Of a stretch of 64,000 nt of DNA, positions 39,901 to 49,800 are shown piece after piece. Made by a program: the position numbers and the translations under genes. Origin of the DNA: Phoronis australis (Eukaryota; Phoronida; Phoronidae); assembly GCA_002633005.1 (NCBI GenBank), contig NMRA01000579.1:143772-207771 (forward strand), written 5' to 3'. The first letter of the stretch is position 1, and each line of letters begins with the position of its first letter. The notes under the pieces are model-generated. The model searched no databases and had not been told where the DNA came from. It saw nothing but the letters and a program-made list of their open reading frames with translations.

Positions 39901-42649
39901 TCGATTTTTATCTTTAGCCACCAAAATAGGCTTAAAGGAAATTTTTAACTCCACAGATAGAGATCGGATTATATACTCTTAAATCTGCACTTCAAAACCA
40001 CAGTAAACATTCCCTGGTTTATTCTTATCTTGTAAAATACTTGTGTGCAAGTGTTGCTGGCTGCATATTTTGCTCTTGTCAACTGTAGACTCATTATATG
40101 CTGATACGAACTTTGACCCTAGACTCATGAGACAGACAGCTGGCCAACAATGCAAACTTGGCCAGCACACATTGCTCAGCTAGACAACAAGTGAAGGGAA
40201 TGCTGCCAAAGAAAACCATATGGTGCAAGTCCACTTTTAAGAGCACAAAACTGTAAGCAACAACACTCAAACTTTGGGTGCTCAGCATGTGGAACAACAG
40301 ACAGCTACACACAGATCCATGTTTAGGGCCCAGGACCTGATCTCTAGACTCATCTAAGGCTTGAAACTAAACTAATGGTGTGCCATACAATGGGACAATT
40401 AATGAGACAAGTTCAGAGTACAGTGATTAGACACCAGAGCCAGGGTTCAAAACCTCTCTTCTAGAAGTATTTGTTCAGATTCCAAAACAACACCATCATG
40501 TTCTCTTATCCTTCATTGTTTTCAAGAACTGAAATTGCTTTAAACAGTCCAGAATTCCATAAACAGCCATAGTGGATGGTGGCTGATGTAAACCATCATG
40601 ACTTGACCAGCAAGATTAAAACACTCAGTCTAAAGCAAAAACAAACTGTAGTGGAGAAAACTGGTTCTCAAAATTCAGGCATGTTATATCCGACCATCAC
40701 CATTTTACAACATATAGTAAATAGAACATTTTTTACCAGGAAGGGACATCTTATGGACCATTTAGATAATCTTTCGCTCCTTTAAAATTAAAAACTCCAT
40801 GAAATGAATTTCACTACAAATCAATCTGGTTTGAATCTTTTTACAAATAATGAACAATCTTTCTACATAAAATCAAATGTTCTCAATATAAGCAAAGTCA
40901 AATACACATTATTTTCAAAAAATAATTGTTTAATTCGTGGTGGCACACCGAGAAAATGGCCGCCACAATTGAACTGCATGAAACGTCACTCTTTATGAAT
41001 CGCCACTATAAGAGGCAAATGCATGCATGGCTATAATAGGAACACAAAGTTCATGAGGTAGCGCATGTGCAGCAAGTGTCCTACCAATAGAAATGGCTGT
41101 ATTCGGGTAGTCACGGAGTACTCTTCATCATTTGGAAGTGCGTTCTGTTATATAAATCTATTCAGATGTTAATAAGGGGTCTTTCTTCATTTGCACCACT
41201 AAGTGAATATTAAGAGACCCCCAATTACAAACTCTTCCATTTTAGCGATGCGTATTTACGAGTTTCAACTACGGAAATAAAGGAAAATGCTGACACGTGA
41301 TTTTAGCTCATTTGAAGCGTATAAAGATGGAGCATTCATTTGAAACCATGGAGACACCAGCCTGCATCTATGAGCAAAACACTTAGCAAAAACGTGCTAA
41401 AAAGTACATTATTTTGAATATAGGTACATGAGCCTTGAAATGTGCAATAACACTAAAGTATTTTTCACTGTATTATTAATTAGAACTGTTAATGCTATTC
41501 AAACTTGGACATCATGACCATCTTCCAAAGTCAAGTACGTGCTTATTTGTTGACCATAGCAGCTCTGCGCCATCTTGACTGATGAAAGAACACTACTGCA
41601 AGGGCAATTGTGTGTCCAGTCTTTGATGCCTCATGAAAGTAAATTGAAGGCAATTGACAATATTTTCATTAACCTTAAGCACAACTGAAATTACCTGCAT
41701 CATGAATCATCACCTACATTAAGCTTTTCGCATTATAAAGATATCATTTTGTAGACAAAATAGACCTTAAATATTGGTTATGGAGGTGAGAACTATCAAA
41801 GAGAAGTCATAAATTACGTCCAAAATTCAAGAGTCTTTAGGCCAATGATAGAGAGTAGTAGCTCAGCTAATGTGTAAGTTGCTCCTACCACTTGTTTTGT
41901 GGACGATTCACTCGAATCCGGGAACAACCGAGGGCGAGGAGTTCCCATATAGTCCCACAGTACAAGCTATCAAACATGAGGGTCAGAGGGGTTGGCCATA
42001 ACACAAGACTAGGCAAAAATAACAGGGTCTGAAATATTGCACCCATTCATTCCCGACTACACAAATATCTTAGACTACTAGTAATCTAATTCAACTACAA
42101 TGGAGGAAAGGTTACATTAAATTTGACATTTTTTTTATTCACAGCAACCTAAATTTGTATACATATTTACTATTACATATTTTTGTATGCATTAACCAAA
42201 GTCCATGAAACCAAGCCGAAGGCGTAGTCGTCACTCCCCCCTCTGACAGTGCACTACTGCTACTGCTAGGCCATGGCCTTGGTTGGGCTTGGTCCTTGCT
42301 TACCTGTGACCGGCTTTGTCTAAATGCATCCTGCAGTTACAATGCCAGTCTATTATGTATAATATCAAATTTAAGTAATATGTGTCATCAGATTTAAATC
42401 TATACAAAATAAATTTAATCCAAATTACCGCAAGCGAATGAATTTTGAATCATGTCGTTGCTTGTCGCGACTGAATGAATCGCGAATGCGACAGACGACA
42501 ATCGGCTTTTTTCCACAATATGTTTACGTCCACTTTCATGTACTGCTTACCTCATATTTTATATGCAGTGGGTCGGAATCATCCAGAAACCTGATTGTCA
42601 CCGTGTGTTCGTGACTTGCGTCGCTTTTAGGACTTGATTTTTTAAACAT
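12410..42649 (-). CDS. FRMD5/FRMD3-like: FERM domain-containing protein, FRMD3/FRMD5 family (complete, 12 coding exons)
   Basis: Exons in transcript order: 42649-42551, 28816-28712, 24848-24806, 23335-23257, 21630-21533, 20207-20087, 18179-17939, 17288-17200, 16531-16454, 14568-14495, 13652-13567 and 12961-12410. All phases agree, giving 554 codons plus stop; human FRMD3/5 are about 570-600. The start is the ATG at 42649, followed by [10 protein letters not shown] and the F1 strand [11 protein letters not shown]1 continues with [13 protein letters not shown] and [10 protein letters not shown]2 has [20 protein letters not shown] and AEVGDY-type blocks; F3 has [13 protein letters not shown] and [21 protein letters not shown]-adjacent basic, serine-rich stretch follows (about residues 292-342), then an acidic linker, a membrane segment at about 491-513 and the conserved tail [14 protein letters not shown] proteins of this family link membrane proteins to the cortical cytoskeleton; FRMD5 is reported at cell junctions. 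Orthology to FRMD3 versus FRMD5 is unresolved, as expected for a pre-duplication gene. Confidence 0.93.
14630..14733 (+). repeat. Tandem repeat, about 33-base unit, three copies
   Basis: The unit begins GTCACTTAGCGTAAGTGATT and recurs at about 14630, 14662 and 14695. Each unit contains the short palindrome TCACTTAGCGTAAGTGA. The array lies in the FRMD intron just upstream of exon 10. Confidence 0.8.
15070..15153. repeat. Inverted repeat with 29-base arms (hairpin)
   Basis: The arm at 15070-15098 is largely complementary to 15125-15153, with a 26-base loop. A few mismatches are present. It may be a short non-autonomous element. No target-site duplication was recognised. Confidence 0.7.
17400..17938 (-). 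repeat. Tandem array derived from the 3' end and donor of FRMD exon 7
   Basis: Three units of 79, 80 and 80 bases (17682-17920) each repeat the last ~45 bases of exon 7, its splice donor (as GTATGT rather than GTAAGT) and the start of the intron. Older, diverged units are visible around 17580-17680 and 17485-17560, with a trace near 17405. Unit sequence aligns codon by codon with the exon ([10 protein letters not shown] versus [10 protein letters not shown]), but each unit is one base short before the donor, so using any of these donors would break the frame. Confidence 0.85.
19958..20001. repeat. (GT)n microsatellite
   Basis: An interrupted TG dinucleotide run lies in an FRMD intron, about 90 bases beyond the exon 6 donor on the transcribed strand. 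Confidence 0.85.
20625..20672. repeat. Short interspersed repeat related to 23680-23775
   Basis: The segment AGGCCAAAAAAGAG, then ATTGGTTCTGGTCTG, matches both units of the tandem pair at 23680-23775. Confidence 0.5.
20700..20865. repeat. Diverged tandem repeat, about 60-base unit, three copies
   Basis: The marker CTGACCCA(C/T)TTC recurs near 20721, 20780 and 20841, each followed by a run of A and a short ACGTG or GGTGAC-like segment. It lies in FRMD intron 5. The units differ by many substitutions and small indels. Confidence 0.6.
22093..22197. mobile_element. MITE-like element with about 37-base terminal inverted repeats
   Basis: The left end (AATAGTCGGATATAATGTGC onward, 22093-22129) is the imperfect reverse complement of the right end (TGGTTCTCAAAATGTGAGCA onward, 22161-22197). 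The 31-base core has no coding capacity. Related pieces occur at 39055-39145 and 40648-40698. This is the structure of a miniature inverted-repeat DNA transposon; target-site duplications are not clear. Confidence 0.7.
23680..23775. repeat. Tandem pair, about 50-base unit
   Basis: Two adjacent units share (A/G)AGGCCAAAAA, then TTG(T/G)TCCTGG(C/T)CTGTTTTT and a GAATC/GAAATC end. The pair lies in FRMD intron 3, upstream of exon 4 on the minus strand, and resembles 20625-20672. Confidence 0.6.
26435..26552 (+). repeat. 118-base dispersed repeat, copy 1
   Basis: From AGGCTTGACAATTGGCCTGC through GAAGACAA this segment matches 27810-27926 in the same orientation, with only about a dozen differences. 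It has no coding capacity that both copies share. Confidence 0.8.
27810..27926 (+). repeat. 117-base dispersed repeat, copy 2
   Basis: This is the partner of 26435-26552, about 1.4 kb away within FRMD intron 2. The most conserved block is CCCATCTCAGTGACAGCACC and the ~20 bases after it. Confidence 0.8.
30802..31276. mobile_element. Non-autonomous DNA transposon-like element with AGGGCCTTTCATA ends
   Basis: The ends are inverted copies of AGGGCCTTTCATA; the outermost 18 bases match except for two positions. The interior is rich in GTTAAC and CAGTATGAACG motifs, including the palindrome CAGCGTCGACGCTG. It encodes no protein of recognisable type. A second, shorter copy lies inverted at 35216-35510. 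A clear target-site duplication was not found. Confidence 0.75.
32650..32915 (+). repeat. Homopurine GGA/GGAT-rich low-complexity tract
   Basis: About 265 bases on the plus strand are almost entirely A and G, built from GGATGGATGG, GGGAGGG and GAAGGG units with isolated T and C. Long open frames on the other strand here (Pro/Ser/Leu-rich) are products of the repeat, not genes. Confidence 0.9.
33215..33243. repeat. Five-base tandem repeat
   Basis: CGTGA units pass into CGTGC units, about six in all. Confidence 0.75.
35216..35510. mobile_element. Second, shorter and inverted copy of the 30802-31276 element
   Basis: Read on the minus strand, it shares the GGGCCTTTC terminus, a (TT)AGCACAT(G/A)TAAATG block, the ACTACCGAAGCC(A/G)(G/A)TATGAAC block and the other terminus. 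It lacks much of the left half of the longer copy. Confidence 0.7.
36001..36090 (+). repeat. 30-base tandem repeat, three copies
   Basis: The unit begins TGCATATTTTTACGGGGAGA and recurs exactly at 36001, 36031 and 36061, with a weaker trace before. Period 30 keeps one frame open, but there is no sign of a gene. Confidence 0.9.
38470..38650 (+). repeat. 27-30-base tandem repeat, five or more copies
   Basis: TACAAACCATTTCTAATAAG-type units begin near 38477, 38504, 38534, 38564 and 38594, with a final partial unit to about 38648. Confidence 0.9.
39055..39145. mobile_element. Second copy of the MITE-like element, diverged
   Basis: Facing halves TTTTGAGAACC and GGTTCTCAAA, ending in a CAGACTATT-like terminus, match the element at 22093-22197. 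The core is shorter. Confidence 0.55.
40648..40698. mobile_element. Half copy of the MITE-like element
   Basis: The run GTGGAGAAAACTGGTTCTCA, then ATTCAGGCATGTTATATCCGACCAT, matches the core and right end of the element at 22093-22197. No left half was recognised. Confidence 0.6.
41856..41930 (+). repeat. tRNA-like SINE fragment
   Basis: GTAGCTCAGCTAATG resembles an A box, and ATTCACTCGAATCC about 45 bases later resembles a B box. There is no closed acceptor stem. A decayed SINE head is the simplest reading. Confidence 0.35.
42551..42649 (-). CDS. FRMD coding exon 1 (start codon exon)
   Basis: The exon encodes 33 codons and ends in KYE followed by a GTAAGC donor. It begins the FERM F1 lobe and precedes the longest intron of the window (28817-42550). 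The start is placed at 42649 because the next upstream ATG (42659) is out of frame and stops after five codons. Confidence 0.88.
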
Positions 42650-42659
42650 TTTTTAACAT
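42650..42659 (-). promoter_or_regulatory. Overlapping five-codon upstream ORF at the FRMD start
   Basis: On the minus strand an ATG at 42659 opens a frame of five codons, whose TAA stop (42644-42642) lies just past the main ATG at 42649-42647. The two frames therefore overlap. If the transcript starts upstream, this could lower initiation at the main start. The transcription start is not known. Confidence 0.4.
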
Positions 42660-44591
42660 TATCTTGCTAACCGACTCCGGCTTTCAAGCGGACCTTTATA
42701 GTCTCGAACCTAAATGTTATGCCGTTACGTTTAAAACTAACAATAACTTTTTCATGCGTTAGATGTGGTAAATTGTTGCAATTAAATCTTTAAAAACATT
42801 TAAAAGTCACAATTTTATCACAATTTTTGTTTGTGTTTTCTCTACCAAATTGGTAATTATTGAGAGTATCACTACTCAATCAATAGATGGCGCACACGTC
42901 TTATAGCAAAGATTTTATAGTTACAGTTTTTCTTTCGGGTGAGCATCATTGCCCACCCGTGACACCACGACGTATGTTTTATCATTGAAAATTAAACGAC
43001 ACTTTTTCACAGGGTCTAAATTTAACGTCTGTAATTGTTAAACCGCGAAAAATTGCCTAGCCGTTGGAAAACTTTCTGGCTAGTTGAAGAGCACTTTTTT
43101 ACACTTTCCATGATGGTAGACTACACTTTTTAACTTCTCATAGTCAGAGTCGCGGGCACTTTTGTAGTAAGAAAACTGAAAAAAGTTAGACATGGTCAAC
43201 CTAAGGATAAATATCTCTCTCTATCTCCCTTTCAAACTCGCGCCAATGCGCCAAAATAATGGTACGTCCGCGAGGTTTTTAACTATTTGAAACAGGCCAA
43301 TGCACCTCACTGACATGGTAAAACCGGAGGTATGCTTTTAGGTATCGAGACCCGTTGGAGACCCCTGTTGTCAACAATGTTCGCTGTAGCAAAAGAAACT
43401 TCATCTAAGGGGCGGCCAGAGTTTGGAATAGGCTTTCCTTCTGCGGTCAGTTCATTAGCTAGATCATCAAGATCTGCAGACTGCTATTAAAATCCTGGGA
43501 CGAGGTCCGATGTAAATTTGTTACGTAGAAAAGTTTTATAAAATTGTAAACATTTTGTCAATTAATTAATTATTCATTGTTTCGTCTCTATCATGGTCCG
43601 TGAGACCAAGATGTGGGTTTGTACCTTATTATGCTAATCGTGTAAACTGTGCCATTTGTAAAGTTTTTGTAACTTATTTCTTATTATTTACTTTATGTAT
43701 TGTCTGTAATTTTACAACTAAGTTGGTCAGCGGAAAATCTTGTCTAAATTTTATGTTTTCGTTTCATTGTGTACTGACAAATAAAGATTATATTCTATAT
43801 AATTGTATTCCACAGTTCTATCCTGAGAAGGTTGTTTTTTTTTCAAAAAACACGACTAAATTTCGGCGCATCTGAGCGTGCGAGCGGCGTCCCAAGGGGT
43901 AATAGGCACATCCGCGGGCCGTCTTCCATGGAGGGGCAGGGGTCCTTGTCATCCGTAATGTGATGCCGCGGACGTGAAAGTAAGTTCATAAAAACTTAAA
44001 AAAGACAACTCATTTTCATAGTAGGTCTCTCCAATAGGGACCTTTTAAAGGGACCTCTACAGCCATGCGCGCACCCAGCCTTCAATATGGGGGGGCTCGA
44101 ATTCCTGACTTTGTGGACCTTTTGATAACAAAAAAGAGGGCGGACTAAAAAAAGGAGAAAAAAAAAACGGGAGCACCATTGTGAATTACGCGTTTGCGCA
44201 TGTTTAATGGACTTATGCCTCATTTTCACGGACGCCGTTTTGTCTCTCAGAGGCGGACCTTTTTGCCCATTTCGCCAAATGGGTGGGCTCGTTCGAGCAC
44301 TCGATTTACTTAGCCGCTTCCAACACGTCAACGGTGCGTTCCCGTAGACGAAAGAACATCGCGGGTAATCTACTGTGATCACGTGCGATACGTGGTAAAG
44401 GAAACTTGGGAAATAAAGCTTTCAGGCATAATTGATTGCACACAAGCCTGTGCATTAGCACAAGAAGAAGGACTTATAAATTTAAGAAAACATTTGTCCA
44501 AAACTGAGAGCTGTTCCGGTCCACCCCACAAAAATGTGCCAGTACACTGAATAATAAATACACCACAAATTTCAGGATTGCAAAGACAAAG
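42660..44591. other. Intergenic region: FRMD upstream sequence and space up to the HMGCR 3' end
   Basis: The stretch should hold the FRMD promoter. I see no TATA box or CpG-rich island that would fix it. A 91-codon open frame at 43600-43875 has no recognisable features. Repeat copy 2 (44040-44300) lies here. Confidence 0.45.
44040..44300 (+). repeat. Dispersed repeat, copy 2
   Basis: This is the second copy of the element at 930-1145, in the same orientation. It has matching CATGCGCGCACC and GCGGACCTTTTTGCCCATTT..CGCCAAATGGG..GGCTCGTT..GAGC blocks, separated by a diverged middle with a poly-A-like run. It lies between the HMGCR 3' end and the FRMD 5' end. Confidence 0.6.
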
Positions 44592-44597
44592 TTTATT
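44592..44597 (-). promoter_or_regulatory. Candidate distal polyadenylation signal of HMGCR
   Basis: AATAAA on the minus strand lies about 2.2 kb past the HMGCR stop. A second candidate is at 45957-45952, about 0.85 kb past the stop. Long 3' UTRs are known for this gene in vertebrates. Confidence 0.35.
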
Positions 44598-46809
44598 TAC
44601 AAATAAGAACAACAAACGGACCAATTCAAAAATACACTCACATATTTTTCAACAAGAATAAAGATACTCCTGTGTTAGCTCAACAAACACTATATAAAGC
44701 TCAATTTACAGTGAATTATAACAACTCACTACAACATCAGCCTATTCCTAATGACAATTATGCTTCACAATCACAGAATAATGCCAGGTGGTGCCTAGAT
44801 GACCTATTATAATTTCTAGCAACAGACCTATGACAAATACTAATCACAGACCACAGTGGCCATTTTGTGTGTGTTACCTAGTAACACAACATAAATTACT
44901 TTTTACCGGGATATCATCTGAAAGACATAATTAACTTCACATTTAACTGATTTCCTTGCATCTCCCATTGCAACAGCACCATCTCAGGTGCAACAAAGGT
45001 CATCGTGCAACAGAGTGCCACCTGGTGGCCAATGCGCTGAATGCAGTCATTAACCTTAGCAATTTAAACTTAAACTTTGCCAACTCTACATGAAATAATT
45101 ATTCTCCACGTGCTTAAGTGGGGAACTATTTGGCAGGACAGCACATTTAGGGATAATTTCATGTTCCTATAGCTACCAAATCATTAATTGGCTCAAATAA
45201 GACAACAATGCTCTAACTATCCTGCAGGCTAATCTCCAATGCAACAAATAAGTCACACCCCAAATTTAACTCTCCTCTTTCACAGGATAAAAAAGACAAA
45301 CTGTGACTGGCCATGCATTTGGAAGGTCGTTGATAAGGAAAGGACAATATATCACTCCGACCTAGCATGTCAATTTGTGTCAGCACTGCATGTCTAAAAT
45401 CACAAGTCAAATTAATTTTTGCTATAAAATAGCAATTAGCACCGAAGCAGAGTACAACAAAGGGGTAGGGGGAGGCGGGTGTTAGGGCCTACCAATGACC
45501 ATAGCTGGTTCTGCAGTATTGTGAGATGCGACCATAAATTTACTGAACCTTCAAATATACTTTTTTTTTAAATTGCTGAAACCTCGTTTTATCACTGGTT
45601 TTGCAACTAGACAACATTTTATGAGTTTTCACAGTTTTTAAGTTTTTCCACAAACACGCTGAGGTGGTGGACTTTGTTGCCAATGTTTCAGACATTTCTA
45701 AGGATACCAACAAAAAATTTTACGCGATTATTGTTAGAGGACGCAAAGGCACATGGTGGACCATAAATATCAAGAACCGCTTCGATGTATAACACACAAA
45801 AAACTGAATTTCAACCACCTTGTTCGCGTAATTCAGTGCATTACTGGCATTTTTACACACAAATCTGGTTTTCTCATAGTTGAAACTTGCATACAATAAT
45901 CATAATTCCACTGATTTCTTGAAGAGCATAGCCCAGCTTGTTGATGCAGTCTTTATTTTTGTGAACTCCGTGGCTAGAACACCACAGTAACCCATGTAAT
46001 TTTAAAAGCCAATACATCAAAACTTTAGCACTCAGAGAAAGAGAAACCACGGTGGTTTTAAATGACATTGCACAAGGCACAGCTGTAGTATAGTAGTGGG
46101 AGATTAATGGCGAGAATCCTAAGACTCAATACTGTTCTCTTCTCCTATCTTATCCCCCCCCTCAAGGGATCTTGAGATCAATGACTGATACAAGCTTTGC
46201 ACTAATAGAGACGTTTCGTAAAACCAAGTAAAAACCAATCAACTAAAATGGCGTTATTGCCTTCATCTTCAAAATAATGTCCATTTGCAAAAACTCTAAA
46301 TCAACTTTAAGGTGACAGCGAATAAAGTGAAAAGAAACTACCAATCAAAATTTACTTTTACTACCAGTGTACAAACAAAGGATAGAGCTACAGGGAAATT
46401 TTTGAAAAAATGAAAGATACTTTCCAACCACAAATCAATAAAAACTTTGAAAAAATTTTAAGACAACTTCTTCCATAACTTGAAACAGATTTCCTTACAG
46501 GTTTCCACAATTTTAGACACAGCTTTCACCAAGTATATTATCAAATTAGAGACAAAATTTTTTTTTTGAAAACCATTGCACCTCAAAGAATGGATCAACC
46601 ACCACATCTCTCCCAGAGACTACTGGGCCACCTATAGGCTACTGTACCACCTACAACTCCAGCCCAGTGCTTCTCACTTCAGCTCTGACAATCAGACTAC
46701 ATGTCAGTTGTACTTCAAGCTTGTTGGTCCCGGGAGGTGACACTAATTTCTCCTTGACAATGAGACTATGCGACATCCCTACTTCGAACTTGCGAGTCCT
46801 AGGTACTGA
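44598..46809 (-). other. Probable 3' untranslated region of HMGCR
   Basis: The sequence follows the stop codon at 46812-46810 and extends to one of two candidate poly(A) signals. It is AT-rich, with short pyrimidine runs and no supported reading frame. Confidence 0.4.
45952..45957 (-). promoter_or_regulatory. Candidate proximal polyadenylation signal of HMGCR
   Basis: AATAAA on the minus strand, about 0.85 kb after the stop codon. Which signal is used cannot be decided from the sequence. Confidence 0.35.
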
Positions 46810-49800
46810 CTACGAGGCGTTTGTTGTGCAGGTTCCAGGCTCGCTAATCTTGGCTAGACTAGGCGTGGACGATATAGACGACTGTGAAGGCGCCATGTTA
46901 AGTTTTGATCTGAAGAGAGAAAGAGAAACACAGAATTATTACGCGTCGAAATTTAACGCTTACACAAACTAATTACCTAAATCAAAGTTTACCAAGCAAA
47001 GAAATAATTAAGGCAAAGATATCAATAATCGTTACAAAATGTATTCAAGTGGAAAACTGAAGCTAACAGGACTTTTGGATAATAAACATCACTAACACAA
47101 ACACTAACACGGTTTTAATAATTTAATATGAAGTTTGATTAGCTCTAGAGCCTCTGAACAACTCCGACCCAAGAGCCAGGGTGATAAAAAGAAAAGACGA
47201 GCCTCCCATGACGATAGAAATGTTATTTGTATGGTACTTCTGGCAAATTGATTGCGGACCAAGCCCGTGTCGATGTTACAGCAACAAAGGGGACTATGAC
47301 TGTTTATATATCATTCTCGCAATTACAACATGAGCCAACCACAGGGACAGGTAGTTTCATAAGTCACCAATATCCACCAGCCATGCTAAAACTAAGGCTG
47401 TGGCCCTATAGACAAAACAAAGTGAATTCTGCAATGTTTAAAAAAGTAACGACCCAGCATGACCTTGGAGTTGAAAATAATACCATGCTGCTTTTAACGA
47501 CAGTTCTTGTGTTTTTTGTAAAACAATCATGACTAAAATTCTACATACAGTCAAAATTTATAAAATATGAACTGGCTATTTACAATCCAGGAATAAAAAA
47601 ATAATATCAAACACGTGTTGTAAAGTATGAATTTGAATGTAAAGGCAATGGCGACGGGATTTTACGGTAACAGTCCCTTCATCACCAGACAGTAGTGACC
47701 TTGACTCACCTGTTGTACTTCAGATGACTCTTGACCAGATGACCAGCGGCCAGTGCAGACATAAGAGACAGTTCTCCAGCCAGCACCGTGCTACAGATGA
47801 CCCGGGCCAGAGTGGCAGCGTGGTCGCCAGGGCGATCGGCGCAGCTACCACGAATACCCAGCATCTGGAAGAGAGAGAGGTATACTCTGAACATGCGGAA
47901 CTACTTCACACCACTGCTCTTCTGCAAGTCCATACATTATGATTGTACTGGTTTCCGAACGTACCACATTACCACATGTAATTGAATGTAGAAACAGTTT
48001 TGAATGAAGAATGAAGACACTATCCCCTGCTCCACAACTTCAGTGATGACAAAGAGTGCTACATAGCATATGACTGAAGTAGCCAGACACACAGACATGT
48101 CACAAGTCTCTACTTACACAGTACTATATACTGAGCATGTGCTTAAAATACAATACTTACGTCTAGGCAAGCTGCCTGAGGTGGCAGTACAGTGCCGCCC
48201 CCTACAGTGCCAATTTCTATAGACGGCATTGTACAGCTGATGAGAAGGTCCTCATGGTCGGGACCTGTGGCTTCCATCAGCGTCATACAGTTAGCACTGG
48301 CGATCACTTGGGCAGCATCCTAAAGGAAACAGTGTGATAGATAATGTCAGAGGCTTTCTTCAGATCTACAACTCGGTGCATAATGTGTAGTATCACTGCA
48401 CAGTAACAAGCACAAAACCCAACTTGAGCAGAGCCCTTGAAGAGCAAGTGCAATACATTGTGTCAAAGGCTTTTCCAAAATCTACAATTTTCACCTCCAA
48501 AGCAACCAAGCTTGAGTGAATTCCAGCCAAATACTGAAGTTCAAAGCATTACAGAAGCTGTATTTTTGCAACAAGCAATAAGACTTTGGAAGAAATGTAA
48601 CTATCAAAGAAACAGCCTTTTTACATACAAAATATATCATTTCACATTTTTGAAGTAAAAACACAAATGGTACTCACCTGCCCACAGGCAATGAAGATAG
48701 CAGCAACTATATTTGAAGCGTGAGCATTAAACCCGCCGATACTGCCCGCCACGGCCGAGCCAATGAGGTTCTTGTTGATGTTGAGATCGACAAGGGCGTG
48801 AACGTTGGTCTTAAGGACACTCTTTACTACACTTCCAGGCACAATAGCCTCACATACTACAGACTTGCCACGTCCCTCAATCCTGTAAACAGAAACATGT
48901 TTCTTTGAAACCAAGATCGTTCCTTATCTGGAGAAATATCCGGATTGTTAAAAACAGAACTATTTGTTGGCTAGCAAACAACACAACAGAGGTCTCGTTT
49001 CCAAGATAGATGTTGCGCAAGCTACCGAAGAATTGACTGCAGTTTGCGATAATTCAATTCTTCACAAACCTCAATATTATAGAAAAACGCATGGCATTAT
49101 CGTGCAATATGGGACATCAAAAGCAATAACAAAAGACCATTCAAAAGGGTTCATATCTGTTGCTTTCAACATGCAAACTGTTTTTGCACGTACTCTGAAA
49201 TGTCACCTATTTCTACGACGTATTGATTGACCGATCTCGAGGAGGCAACTCGTGGCCAAACCAGTCTTGCCACCTGGTGACTGGGCGAGTAACGGATGAT
49301 TTTATTGTGCAAAACACTGTCAATTGGTTGAGCAGAAATTCCTAGCATGCTGGCAGGAATACCCACGGTTTAGAAACATTTTCCAAAGTTACGAGATCAG
49401 ACAGATACAGAAGACAGAGAGAAGCACTTTTTACTTTCTAGAAAGAAGTAACTGGACAGGGAAGCACAAAGGAATCAAGCAAATCCAAAGTCTGCACGAG
49501 AACCGCCAGCAGAAGACGCGGTCACTCACCAGTTAATGGAGGACACTTTCTTGTCCGTGCAGTAATTTCCACTTAGACTAAGTATCTCCATTTCGGGGAA
49601 CTCTTCGTGAATCATGGCTAATGCTTTCTCTGCACCCTGTAACAGAGCTCAACTGGGTGAGACAAACGATGCAAATGGAAGAAATCAAAAAAAGAACAAA
49701 CTACGCAGCGTAACTTAGCAACCACAAAAATCTCGACGGTGAATGACATTACACAAGAGATACAGATTTCAAGACGTAGTCTATTTACCCCAACGTCTAG

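Larger units (their letters stand above)
28817..42550 (-). other. FRMD intron 1 (about 13.7 kb)
   Basis: The intron runs from the GTAAGC donor after exon 1 to a TTACTTACAG acceptor before exon 2. No nested gene is supported; open frames up to 141 codons are low-complexity or lack any recognisable domain. It holds the two copies of an inverted-repeat element (30802-31276, 35216-35510), a homopurine tract (32650-32915), short tandem repeats (36001-36090, 38470-38650), inverted-repeat element copies (39055-39145, 40648-40698) and a tRNA-like segment (41856-41930). Confidence 0.75.
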
